64,000 nt of DNA from assembly GCA_024275575.1 (NCBI GenBank), contig JAJRYV010000009.1, forward strand, positions 1 through 64,000, written 5' to 3'. The notes beneath the pieces were generated by a model that was not told the DNA's origin, ran no database searches, and saw only the letters and a program-made list of their open reading frames with translations. Position numbers and translations under genes: made by a program. This DNA is from a bacterium. GTDB taxonomy: Bacteria; Zhuqueibacterota; Zhuqueibacteria; Zhuqueibacterales; Geothermadaptataceae. Below, one piece after another: positions 45,529-52,879 of this stretch; position 1 is the first letter of the stretch; each line of letters begins with the position of its first letter.

Positions 45529-46260
45529 ATGTCGCGGGATGAAAATTTACCGCCCTTTTCGCCTGTTTTAAATTGGATGCAAGTGATGGAAAAAACGCAG
45601 GTACTCACTAATTTAGTTTTTTACCGCGAAGCAACAAATGCACTGAAAAAACAAATCGAAAGTGTGGCGATGTGGGCAAAGCTGCAGCGTGGTGATTACT
45701 ACTTTCATGAAGGGGATTCTTGCAGCAATATCGCTATCGTTACTGCCGGGCGGATTCGTGTTTTTAAAACGGGGGAAAATGGCCGCAGTATCACGCTCTA
45801 TCATGTCGAACCGCGGGAAACCTGTATTCTGACAACTTTCTGCCTACTCTCTCAGCATCAGTATCCCGCCACTGCACAGGCGGAACTGGATACGACTGCG
45901 GTAGTTTTTCCGGCAAGCATTTTTCGCGACTGGATGAACGATTTTGCCGTTGTGCGCTCGTTTGTTTTTGCCACCATGACTGAGCGAGTGAGTGCGATGA
46001 TGGCATTAATCGAAGAGATTACTTTTAAGAAGCTCGATCACCGTCTTGCTGAATTCATCATTGCGGGCGCTGCAAACGGCAAAAGCATTCTGTGCATTAC
46101 GCACGAAGAAATCGCCATGCAGATCGGTTCGGCGCGGGAGGTGGTGAGCCGGGTTTTAAAAGAATTTGAACGCCAGGATGCAGTGGAATTGTTGCGCGGC
46201 AAGATCGTTATCAAAAACCTGGGACTGCTGCGGAAGTTTCTGAAATCCGACAGATTTTAA
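45529..46260 (+). CDS. Crp/Fnr family transcriptional regulator
   Basis: A protein of up to 243 residues with a cyclic-nucleotide-binding-like beta-roll (LQRGDYYFHEGDSC..IAIVTAGRIRVFK) and a C-terminal winged helix whose recognition motif is ITHEEIAMQIGSAREVVSRVLKEFE. The RETCILTTFCLLS segment is typical of a Crp/Fnr subgroup often found beside DUF2892 or rhodanese genes. The N-terminal Cys cluster of true Fnr is absent. No strong ribosome-binding site decides the start; ATG 45586 (MEKTQ) fits the family length better than 45529. A dyad and promoter before the next gene suggest it controls that gene. Confidence 0.88.
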   Translation: MSRDENLPPFSPVLNWMQVMEKTQVLTNLVFYREATNALKKQIESVAMWAKLQRGDYYFHEGDSCSNIAIVTAGRIRVFKTGENGRSITLYHVEPRETCILTTFCLLSQHQYPATAQAELDTTAVVFPASIFRDWMNDFAVVRSFVFATMTERVSAMMALIEEITFKKLDHRLAEFIIAGAANGKSILCITHEEIAMQIGSAREVVSRVLKEFERQDAVELLRGKIVIKNLGLLRKFLKSDRF

Positions 46261-46364
46261 ACTTATGCTTGATTGATAATTCTGCTGAATTGAATTCACT
46301 TTAAGCCCAAACCAGACATCGTTCGCACATTTTTTTATCGATACATAGAAAAATTTATCAATTT

Positions 46365-46379
46365 GGTGATTAAGTCACA
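46365..46379. promoter_or_regulatory. Possible Crp/Fnr-type operator
   Basis: GGTGA-TTAAG-TCACA holds inverted GTGA/TCAC half-sites as in Crp sites, but with a five- rather than six-base spacer. It lies about 25 bases upstream of a -35 box, next to a Crp/Fnr gene. Confidence 0.4.
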
Positions 46380-46404
46380 GACAATCATGCACTGGATGTG
46401 TATA

Positions 46405-46433
46405 TTGACAGCGAAAATCTTTGAAGTTATTAA
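46405..46433 (+). promoter_or_regulatory. Promoter of the DUF2892 gene
   Basis: TTGACA (46405-46410), a 17-base spacer and TATTAA (46428-46433) form a good sigma-70-type promoter 20 bases before the start codon. Confidence 0.55.
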
Positions 46434-46453
46434 CAAAAAAAGGAGGTCATCCG

Positions 46454-46648
46454 ATGACAGCAAATATTGGTAATACGGAAAAGGTCATTCGCATTATTGT
46501 AGCCGTCATTCTGTTCAGCATGTGGTTTTTTCTCGAAGGCAACATGCGCTTTATCGCATTGGTCGGCATTGTTCCACTGGTCACCGCGCTCGCTTCATGG
46601 TGTCCTTTGTGGACGGTCTTTGGCATCAATACCTGTTCGAAAAAGTAA
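46454..46648 (+). CDS. DUF2892 (YgaP-like) small membrane protein
   Basis: A 64-residue protein of the DUF2892 family: NIGNTEKVIRI at the N-terminus, two hydrophobic helices, and the conserved end CPLWTVFGINTC. The ATG at 46454 has a full AGGAGGT in front; the frame is open further upstream, but that part overlaps the promoter. In E. coli YgaP the same membrane domain is fused to a rhodanese and takes part in sulfane-sulfur handling. Here it stands alone after a Crp/Fnr regulator gene, with a rhodanese 2 kb away. Confidence 0.88.
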   Translation: MTANIGNTEKVIRIIVAVILFSMWFFLEGNMRFIALVGIVPLVTALASWCPLWTVFGINTCSKK

Positions 46649-46820
46649 AAGATTACTTGCTGGTTCTGTGGCAAAATTTATGAAAAGAGCAGCTTAAAAA
46701 CAGAGCATGGACTTGACAGACGGAACGGGTTTTCACGGATGCAGACTGCATATTAAAACATGCAGCACCGCGAACGCAACCTCGCTGAGCGTAACACTGG
46801 AGTCGCGCTCGGTGATGGCG

Positions 46821-46840
46821 CCCCTTCGGCAGGCTCAGGG
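46821..46840. repeat. CTTCGGCAGGCTCAGGG element in intergenic DNA
   Basis: CCCCTTCGGCAGGCTCAGGG matches the inverted form of the elements at 28718-28735, followed by ATCGCTTCG. The 255-base gap between the DUF2892 and metallophosphoesterase genes holds nothing else I can support. Confidence 0.6.
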
Positions 46841-46903
46841 CATCGCTTCGCTCTGTTCAAAAATTGTGCAGGCTAAACAGTTCCCCCCCTTGCCGATATT
46901 ATT

Positions 46904-48121
46904 TCAGCTCGTCTCTTTCTTCTCTGCCAATTGTAAAATGCTTACTTCTGCAGGCGCATGATAGCGCAGCGGTGATAACGTATTGCCGATACCATTGGTC
47001 ACGATAATTTTCAACCCATCGAGCACGAAAAAACCCTGATAATAACGTGTTTCTTTCTGACTTGGCGTAACTGGTATGCCAAAAATGTGGCTCACAATAC
47101 CACCGCCGTGAGTGTGCCCGGCCAACATCAGGTGATAGCCGTAGGTCGCGGCTATTTCAGCGATAAATTCCGCTGGCTGATGGACGAGGAGAATTTTAAC
47201 CTCAGCCTGAGGTGCACTCGCCAGCAAAATCCGTAATTGTTGCGCATTTATCTTTTTGCTGTAAATATGTGTTACGCCGGTGACCAATAATTTTTTTCCC
47301 CGGTGATCGATAACCTTATGCTCATCCTGCAAAAAGGACCAGCCACCAGCGCGTAATTTTTGTGGAATGCGCTGTGGATCCGACCAATAGTCATGGTCAC
47401 CTATGACAGCAAGGCGATTTGTCGCCTGTATCTGCTTCATCAGCTTCGCTGCCTGATCCGTATAGTTTTTACCCGAGGTGACCAAATCACCGGCAAACAA
47501 GATATAGTCTGCATTTTCATTTTTCAGGATTTGTGTAAGCTGATCCAGCTTTTTTACCTGGGTAAAACGATCGACCTGTAGATCGGAAAAGAGTACGATC
47601 TTCAAATCGGCGAGTTCCGGCGGTAAATTATTAAGTGAAATAATTTGCCGGTGGGATTGGATGCGGTATGTATCAACAGCACTGCGGTAGCTAACGTAAA
47701 TGCTGATACAGAGCAGAAGTGCAATTTTGGCAAAGGCCTGTGACTGCTGCCAAAGGCGGTTTTTTCTAAGTTTGACGGCCCGTGCCAGGAGATTGAATAA
47801 ATCGAGTGCAATAAAATAAGGCGTGGTTTCCAGAATCACGATCAGCATGATCCAGAATGGAAAGAGCAGGAGATATTCATCAGCGCCGACTTGTGCATCT
47901 CTGCTGAAATAGAGCCCAAAGGATTTACCGATTACAGAAGATAGATAGGTTAGCGGCAGAAGTGCATACCAGATCAATGGCAGCGCACTGATCGATCGAC
48001 GCAAAGTTTTCGTCAATAAATTCACACTGCTCAGTGCAGCATTTATCCGGGACATTAAATAAATCGCCAGGGGGGTGGTTAATGCGGCGAGCATCAAAGT
48101 TATTCGAAATTCCCAGGGCAC
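46904..48121 (-). CDS. Membrane-bound metallophosphoesterase, YkuE/YaeI-like, with altered motif I
   Basis: About 405 residues: an N-terminal part with four or five membrane helices, then a calcineurin-like phosphoesterase domain (from about residue 160). Motifs are FSDLQVD, FAGDLVTSG, IGDHDYW, LLVHQPAEF and LAGHTHGG. The first motif normally reads SDxH; here Gln replaces the metal-binding His, and GNHD reads GDHD. The later GHTH is intact. I chose GTG at 48121, which has AAAGGAG five to six bases upstream, over the TTG at 48151. Relatives act on lipid-linked or UDP-linked phosphates, such as lipid A precursors; the substrate here is unknown. Confidence 0.82.
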   Translation of the reverse strand: MPWEFRITLMLAALTTPLAIYLMSRINAALSSVNLLTKTLRRSISALPLIWYALLPLTYLSSVIGKSFGLYFSRDAQVGADEYLLLFPFWIMLIVILETTPYFIALDLFNLLARAVKLRKNRLWQQSQAFAKIALLLCISIYVSYRSAVDTYRIQSHRQIISLNNLPPELADLKIVLFSDLQVDRFTQVKKLDQLTQILKNENADYILFAGDLVTSGKNYTDQAAKLMKQIQATNRLAVIGDHDYWSDPQRIPQKLRAGGWSFLQDEHKVIDHRGKKLLVTGVTHIYSKKINAQQLRILLASAPQAEVKILLVHQPAEFIAEIAATYGYHLMLAGHTHGGGIVSHIFGIPVTPSQKETRYYQGFFVLDGLKIIVTNGIGNTLSPLRYHAPAEVSILQLAEKKETS

Positions 48122-48235
48122 ACAATCTCCTTTTTGTTTTTTAACGGTCAATGTTTATTTTAGGCGGCGCCAGTTTAATCATTATTTTTCATTTCTGAAA
48201 ACACTTTTTATCTTGTGCTAAGATTCCAGCAGGTC

Positions 48236-48310
48236 CGGTAGTGTCAAGATTTTTATGGAAAAATGAAAGATAGGAAGTGCGACGCACTTTTCCGGTGGTG
48301 TCAAAAATCG
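48236..48310 (+). repeat. 75-bp dispersed intergenic repeat, copy 2
   Basis: Partner of 21163-21237 (64/75 identical). Its core AAGTGCG-A-CGCACTT is a seven-base inverted repeat. The front of the unit, CCGGTAGTGTCAAG..ATGGAAAAATGAAAG (from 48235), partly recurs 57 bases later as CCGGTGGTGTCAAA..CATGGAAATATAAAAG, so this copy includes a degenerate tandem duplication. The repeat supplies an in-frame ATG (48263) that is not the GNAT start. Confidence 0.75.
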
Positions 48311-48343
48311 CATGGAAATATAAAAGTTTTAGCAAGAGAAATT

Positions 48344-48823
48344 ATGCAAAATTTGACAATCAATTGGATTTTTCGATATTTCAACGAACTCGGGTTACAG
48401 CAGCTTTATGACCTGCTTGCCGAAAGACAACGCGTTTTTATCGTCGAGCAGAGTTGCCCGTTTCAGGATGCTGACAGGGTTGATCTGGAATGCTGGCATT
48501 TGCTGGGTTATATGAATTTTTCCGACAAGCCCGAGCTTGCCGTCTATTCACGTCTCGTGCCCGCCGGTGTAACATTCGCGCAAGCTTCGATAGGCCGCAT
48601 CATCACTTCCGAAAAAGCACGCGGAACGGGCGCCGGTTTAGCACTGGTGCATGAGTCCATACGTCGCCTTGAAGGCTTGTGGGGAAAAGTCCCCATCAAG
48701 ATCGGTGCACAGCGTTATTTGATAAAATTCTACGGCAAGTTCGGCTTTGAGGTGGTCGGTGAGCCTTATATCGAAGATGGCATTCCACATGTTCATATGT
48801 TGCGCAAAGCAGGTTTGAGCTAA
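48344..48823 (+). CDS. elaA: ElaA-like GNAT acetyltransferase
   Basis: A 159-residue GNAT protein that follows E. coli ElaA along its length: LYDLLAERQRVFIVEQSCPFQDAD, then WHLLGY, ASIGRIITSEKARGTGAG (acetyl-CoA loop), IGAQRYLIKFYGKFGF and the end EDGIPHVHM. The substrate of ElaA is not established. I place the start at ATG 48344; the longer frame from 48263 begins inside a repeat and adds 27 residues unlike the family. A strong terminator follows directly. Confidence 0.9.
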   Translation: MQNLTINWIFRYFNELGLQQLYDLLAERQRVFIVEQSCPFQDADRVDLECWHLLGYMNFSDKPELAVYSRLVPAGVTFAQASIGRIITSEKARGTGAGLALVHESIRRLEGLWGKVPIKIGAQRYLIKFYGKFGFEVVGEPYIEDGIPHVHMLRKAGLS

Positions 48824-48828
48824 AAAAC

Positions 48829-48859
48829 AAAAAAGCGAGTCGAAGCGACTCGCTTTTTT
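48829..48859 (+). terminator. Strong intrinsic terminator after the GNAT gene
   Basis: GCGAGTCG (48835-48842), loop AAG, CGACTCGC (48846-48853), followed by six T. An A run before it allows weaker bidirectional action. Confidence 0.92.
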
Positions 48860-48860
48860 G

Positions 48861-48962
48861 CAGGAGGAATTATGCGAAGAAGAAAGTCACCAAAATACCG
48901 GTCTCACCAAACCGGCAGTTTCTTCTTCTATTTAGAGGATGAATCATGAAGTATTCCTCCTG
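48861..48962. repeat. Nested inverted-repeat element with ribosome-binding site and start codon on both strands
   Basis: Three nested perfect arms: CAGGAGGAAT/ATTCCTCCTG (48861-48870, 48953-48962), GAAGAAGAAA/TTTCTTCTTC (48876-48885, 48919-48928) and CCGGT/ACCGG (48898-48902, 48911-48915). The outer arms put AGGAGG on both strands. The element starts two bases after the GNAT terminator, within the 213-base gap before the PfkB gene. Confidence 0.8.
48872..48949 (+). CDS. Possible 25-residue small protein or leader peptide
   Basis: ATG 48872 is four bases after a full AGGAGG and opens a 25-codon frame (MRRRKSPKYR.., rich in basic residues, then SFFFYLEDES). On the other strand, 48947-48870 also has AGGAGG and a 25-codon frame. 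Both may be by-products of the palindrome, so I rate either as weak. No similarity is recognised. Confidence 0.25.
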   Translation: MRRRKSPKYRSHQTGSFFFYLEDES

Positions 48963-49044
48963 ATATATCGACAGAAATTTTTCCGACTTAATGGATTTCA
49001 TCAGATTATTTCTTAAAAAAGACGTGCAGGAGAGAAATGGGGGC

Positions 49045-49064
49045 GGCCCGTCGGACAACGGGCC
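49045..49064 (-). terminator. Hairpin after the PfkB gene
   Basis: GGCCCGT (49045-49051) pairs perfectly with ACGGGCC (49058-49064), nine bases downstream of the PfkB stop on the minus strand. The following bases are only moderately T-rich. Confidence 0.55.
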
Positions 49065-49072
49065 CTTGGGAA

Positions 49073-50191
49073 TTATTGCCAGTCATGAAGAAATACAACC
49101 AGCTCATCGACTGTGGGGCTTTGGGCAGTGCGCACATAAAATCCGGAGGTGGAAACACCAGTGAACAGCGCATCGGTGAGATCGAGCCCCAGAAGTGTCG
49201 CAAAGGAAAATCCCGCATTGAAGTGATCACCGGCGCCGGTGGAGATGAGTGGCCGGGCGACAAACGGCCCATCGACATAGGCCGTGCCCCGTGCACTGGC
49301 AGCAACGGCATATTTGACCGGATGAATAACAGTGGTTTGAATCGCTAGTTTTTCACAGATAGCAGCGGCACGTTTTTGCAGGTTTACCGGTGAGTTTTCG
49401 CTGGTTTCAATATTTAATACGGCTGCAACCTGATCGCTTTCTTTTTCATTTACACCGAGAATAACGGTATAAAATTCAGCAAATTGCGCCAGTGTGCGCA
49501 AGGCTTCGAGAATATCGTCTTTTGATCTTTTTTCCGGATCGGCAAGATCGAAAAAGATGACGCGGCTTCGATCTTTTAGCAAGGCAGGGCAGTTATTTTG
49601 CAGAAGTTTTCGCCAGATATCGGTCATTGTGTCGAGCATTGTCCAGTTGACCATGCCGACAAATTTACTCTGCTGCCAGAGTTTGGCAAAGTTGTCTTTA
49701 CCAGAGCATTTTATGATATTTTCATAGTTGATACCATGCAGCGCCTCATGTTTTCCCATGAGAATTTTACCGTCTTCAAATTCGAGAGCATCGGTCACCG
49801 CCGGTTCTCCGAGACTGTAAACATGGGCAGTTTCTGCAAATTTTTTAAAAGCAGGATGGATATCCGGTGATCCAAGAGGCCCGAAATAGACGATTGGCAG
49901 GCCCAGGCGGCTCATCGCATTGGCCATGATAGGGCCGTTTCCACCCAGCTTCACTTGCTGGATGCGCAGCTCGATATTGCTACTTTTGCCGGCAGCACGA
50001 TTCAGACGCTCAGCCAGTGCGGTAATGGTGGGGATAAAAGTGACATTATCTTTGTTGCGTTTTTTGTCGACCATGCGGATAATATAATCGACAAATCCAT
50101 CGAAACCCAGCAGGCCGGGGAGTCCTTGTAAATTAACGGCTGCATTTTTCAGATTTAATGCGGCAGTTTTTCTTTTTACAACATCATTCAT
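49073..50191 (-). CDS. PfkB-family carbohydrate kinase
   Basis: A 372-residue ribokinase-fold kinase. LGGNGPIMANAMSRLG (about 87-102) is the substrate-side glycine motif and STGAGDHFNAGF (about 319-330) the ATP/anion-hole signature with the catalytic Asp. It is longer than most PfkB kinases (about 310), with extra sequence at 25-85 and 160-200. The sugar substrate cannot be told. A phosphofructokinase gene of an unrelated fold lies 0.9 kb away in the opposite direction. Confidence 0.85.
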   Translation of the reverse strand: MNDVVKRKTAALNLKNAAVNLQGLPGLLGFDGFVDYIIRMVDKKRNKDNVTFIPTITALAERLNRAAGKSSNIELRIQQVKLGGNGPIMANAMSRLGLPIVYFGPLGSPDIHPAFKKFAETAHVYSLGEPAVTDALEFEDGKILMGKHEALHGINYENIIKCSGKDNFAKLWQQSKFVGMVNWTMLDTMTDIWRKLLQNNCPALLKDRSRVIFFDLADPEKRSKDDILEALRTLAQFAEFYTVILGVNEKESDQVAAVLNIETSENSPVNLQKRAAAICEKLAIQTTVIHPVKYAVAASARGTAYVDGPFVARPLISTGAGDHFNAGFSFATLLGLDLTDALFTGVSTSGFYVRTAQSPTVDELVVFLHDWQ

Positions 50192-50654
50192 CTTTAATTC
50201 CAGTTTAGAGCATTTACAGATAAAAACATCGTTTTTTTGAAAGTTTTTCGAAACAAAGCGGCGGTAAATTGAGATCAGTGCGACGACAATCTAAGAAATT
50301 AATGAATTTTTCCAAGCGAAAATGTCTGATTATGCAGTGCTTCAGAAGAGGTGGTATTTCGTTCTTGTGCCGGGGGATCGCGGTAGCCCTGCTCCGAACG
50401 ATTCTTTACCGAATTTGAGTTTTATCTGCCATGAAGCTAATAAATTAAATTTACAAATATTGCACATCTAAATATTTAAAGGGGAAAAGCGAATTTCAAT
50501 TGCAATTTACTACTCAGAATGTGATATTACGGCCTTTGTCGTTTTTGGGATAAGCATTGACCGTGTTAATTGTAGAAAACCGGCAGCTTAAAGTCGGTGA
50601 AGCGTTCTGCAACTACAACGGGATTAATTCTGTTAATCGCAGATTTTCTTTCTG
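50192..50654. other. 463-bp divergent intergenic region
   Basis: No gene or strong structure is seen. It must contain promoters for the PfkB gene (minus) and for the Smr/phosphofructokinase pair (plus). Confidence 0.45.
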
Positions 50655-51002
50655 ATGTGTAAACAATACATCTATACGATCGACGTCGCCCATCCGCCAC
50701 GGCATCCTGACCTTGTGGAAGAGCAACTGCTCGAAGCGTGGATGCGGGTTCGCAATCATGCGGAGTTGCGGGTGATAAAAGCCATACACGGGCACGGCAG
50801 TTCCGGCAAGGGCGGCAGCACGAAAGAAACCGTGCGGAACTGGGCATTTCAACACCGGGGGCATTTTGAAAGCATTATCGTGGGGGAACAATTCGACCTG
50901 ACTGATACTGCGACACAGGAAATGCTCGCCGAATGCGGCATCATGTACGATGATGATTGTGGCAAAGCCAATCCGGGAATAACCCTGATTTGGGTACATT
51001 AA
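50655..51002 (+). CDS. Small Smr-domain protein
   Basis: A 115-residue protein that is little more than an Smr (MutS2 C-terminal-like) domain: a DVAHPPRHPDLVEEQL start, then IKAIHGHGSSGKGGSTKETVRNW (HGHG at 45-48) in the place of the family's HGxG nuclease loop. Smr domains bind or nick nucleic acids, and stand-alone forms have been linked to RNA cleavage on ribosomes. No clear ribosome-binding site precedes the ATG. The phosphofructokinase gene begins 61 bases after its stop. Confidence 0.78.
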   Translation: MCKQYIYTIDVAHPPRHPDLVEEQLLEAWMRVRNHAELRVIKAIHGHGSSGKGGSTKETVRNWAFQHRGHFESIIVGEQFDLTDTATQEMLAECGIMYDDDCGKANPGITLIWVH

Positions 51003-51063
51003 AAAGTAGAAAAACAGCAATTAGTTTCAGAATACTAAAGCAAGTTACTTAAGGAGAATACAA

Positions 51064-52368
51064 ATGGGACCGAAAAAGTTAGGAATCGTTGTTGGCGGTG
51101 GGCCAGCACCGGGAATTAACAGCGTCATCGGCGCAGCGGCAATTCGTGCCGCACTTTCAGGGAATGAAGTCATCGGCATTCGCGACGGCTTCAAATGGAT
51201 CATGAGAGGGGATATTTCGCACATCAAAGAGTTGACGATCAAAGAAGTCAGCCGCATCCACTTTCGCGGCGGCTCCCATATTGGTATCGCCCGTGATAAT
51301 CCGACAAAAAACCCGAAAGACCTCGAGGTGGCAGTCACTTCGCTGCTGCGTTTGAATATCGATCGTCTCATCACTATCGGCGGTGATGACACAGCTTTTA
51401 CGGCAATGCAGTTAGAGAAAAAAGCAGCCGGCCGTATTCGTGTCGTGCATGTGCCCAAAACCATTGACAATGATTTGGATTTGCCGCATGGCATTTCAAC
51501 TTTCGGCTATCAAACCGCTCGCCATATCGGCGTCGATATCGTTAAAAACCTGATGGTTGATGCACGCACAACTTCGCGCTGGTATTTTGTCGTCGCAATG
51601 GGTCGCAAAGCCGGCCATCTGGCGTTGGGAATCGGCAAGGCCGCCGGCGTCACGCTATCGTTGATCTCTGAAGAATTTGGCATGGATAATAGTATTTCAT
51701 TACAGAAGATAACCGATATTCTCGTAGGCGCAATCATCAAACGCCTGAGCTACGGTCGGCCGGACGGTGTTGCTCTTCTTGCCGAGGGGCTGGTGGAACA
51801 TCTCTCCAGTGATGACTTGCAGGGATTGGTCGATATCGAAAAAGACGCCCACGGCAACATCCGCATCGCCGAAATCAGTTTCGGTGAAATTCTCAAAGCC
51901 AAAGTGCAGAAACGGTTGGCTGATTTCGGCATAAAAACGACGATTGTCGCTAAAAATATTGGTTATGAAGTGCGCTGTGCCGATCCCATCCCATTTGATA
52001 TGGAATATACGCGCGACCTCGGTTACAGCGCAGCGGATTATATCATCAATGGTGGTAATGCAGCGATGATTTCCATCCAGGAAGGGAAGATGATACCGAT
52101 GTTTTTCAAAGATATCGTCGATAAAAAAACCGGCAAAACAGCGATTCGCATGGTCGATATCGAAGCGACAAATTTTAAAATTGCACGCAAGTACATGCTG
52201 CGTTTGAATGCTGAAGATTTTGATGATCCCCATGAATTATCAAAATATGCGGCAACGGCCGGCGTCTCCCTTGAGAAATTTAAAAAGGAATTCGCCTACG
52301 TTATTCCACAACCTCAGAGTGTATCAAATGAGGATGCTGCCGCGGTTAAAAAAACAGCGAAAAAATAG
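51064..52368 (+). CDS. pfp: Phosphofructokinase of the PPi-dependent type
   Basis: A 434-residue group II/III phosphofructokinase. GGGPAPGIN binds phosphate, GGDD at 106-109 replaces the ATP-type GGDG, and PKTIDND at 131-137 has Lys where E. coli PfkA has Gly124. These two changes are the accepted marks of pyrophosphate-dependent enzymes. MGRKAGHLA and YTRDLGYSA-type segments follow as expected. It would phosphorylate fructose-6-phosphate reversibly with PPi. AAGGAG precedes the ATG, and a strong terminator follows. Confidence 0.92.
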   Translation: MGPKKLGIVVGGGPAPGINSVIGAAAIRAALSGNEVIGIRDGFKWIMRGDISHIKELTIKEVSRIHFRGGSHIGIARDNPTKNPKDLEVAVTSLLRLNIDRLITIGGDDTAFTAMQLEKKAAGRIRVVHVPKTIDNDLDLPHGISTFGYQTARHIGVDIVKNLMVDARTTSRWYFVVAMGRKAGHLALGIGKAAGVTLSLISEEFGMDNSISLQKITDILVGAIIKRLSYGRPDGVALLAEGLVEHLSSDDLQGLVDIEKDAHGNIRIAEISFGEILKAKVQKRLADFGIKTTIVAKNIGYEVRCADPIPFDMEYTRDLGYSAADYIINGGNAAMISIQEGKMIPMFFKDIVDKKTGKTAIRMVDIEATNFKIARKYMLRLNAEDFDDPHELSKYAATAGVSLEKFKKEFAYVIPQPQSVSNEDAAAVKKTAKK

Positions 52369-52390
52369 TCTGGAGTTTTGGATAATGCAG

Positions 52391-52418
52391 GGCGGAGTGT
52401 TATACTCCGCCTTTTTTG
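52391..52418 (+). terminator. Intrinsic terminator after the phosphofructokinase gene
   Basis: GGCGGAGT (52391-52398), loop GTTAT, ACTCCGCC (52404-52411), then a run of T. Confidence 0.93.
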
Positions 52419-52879
52419 TATTTAATAAACGGCGATGGATTGAGTCATGAGTCACAGTCTGAAATATCCGGAACCACCCCGACATGCTGCAGACGCGCCT
52501 GCCGATTTGTTCCGATAAATCAAAAAGTATGCGGCCTTGAAACACCTCCTGTTTCAAAGTATTACAAAATTTACCTCTCCATTTTAAGAACTGTCATAAT
52601 AACCGGTCGAAAATTTCTGCTCCAACAGGTTGTTTCAAGTTTAAAACCATCAAATTCACGGCAGGACAATCTGTGTGGGCAAGAGTGAAAAACGTTTGGT
52701 TTGGAATTTGCACATTGGCCACCGTAAAAATTATCTTTAATTAAAAAACCCGGCCACATATTTTCTCAAATAATCCCGATAACCACATAGAATAACAAGA
52801 TTGAATTTCGGGTTGCATGTTGAAATACTTTATTTTGTTTAAAATATATCGTTTCAAATAATTTATCAGGAAGTGAGCT
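52419..52879. other. 461-bp intergenic region before the PKD surface protein gene
   Basis: I see no gene and no strong repeat. The last 60 bases are AT-rich (AAAATATATCGTTTCAAATAA) and probably contain the promoter of the next gene. Confidence 0.45.

Noticed and set aside
45529-46260. Oxygen-sensing Fnr call for the Crp/Fnr regulator
   Set aside because: The N-terminal cysteine cluster that holds the Fe-S cluster in Fnr is missing.
48263-48343. Longer N-terminus for the GNAT protein from ATG 48263
   Set aside because: The extra codons lie within the 75-bp repeat and do not match the ElaA family; the start at 48344 gives the family length.
50613-51020. 135-codon minus-strand frame over the Smr gene
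   Set aside because: It is the antisense of a recognisable Smr domain with its HGHG motif.
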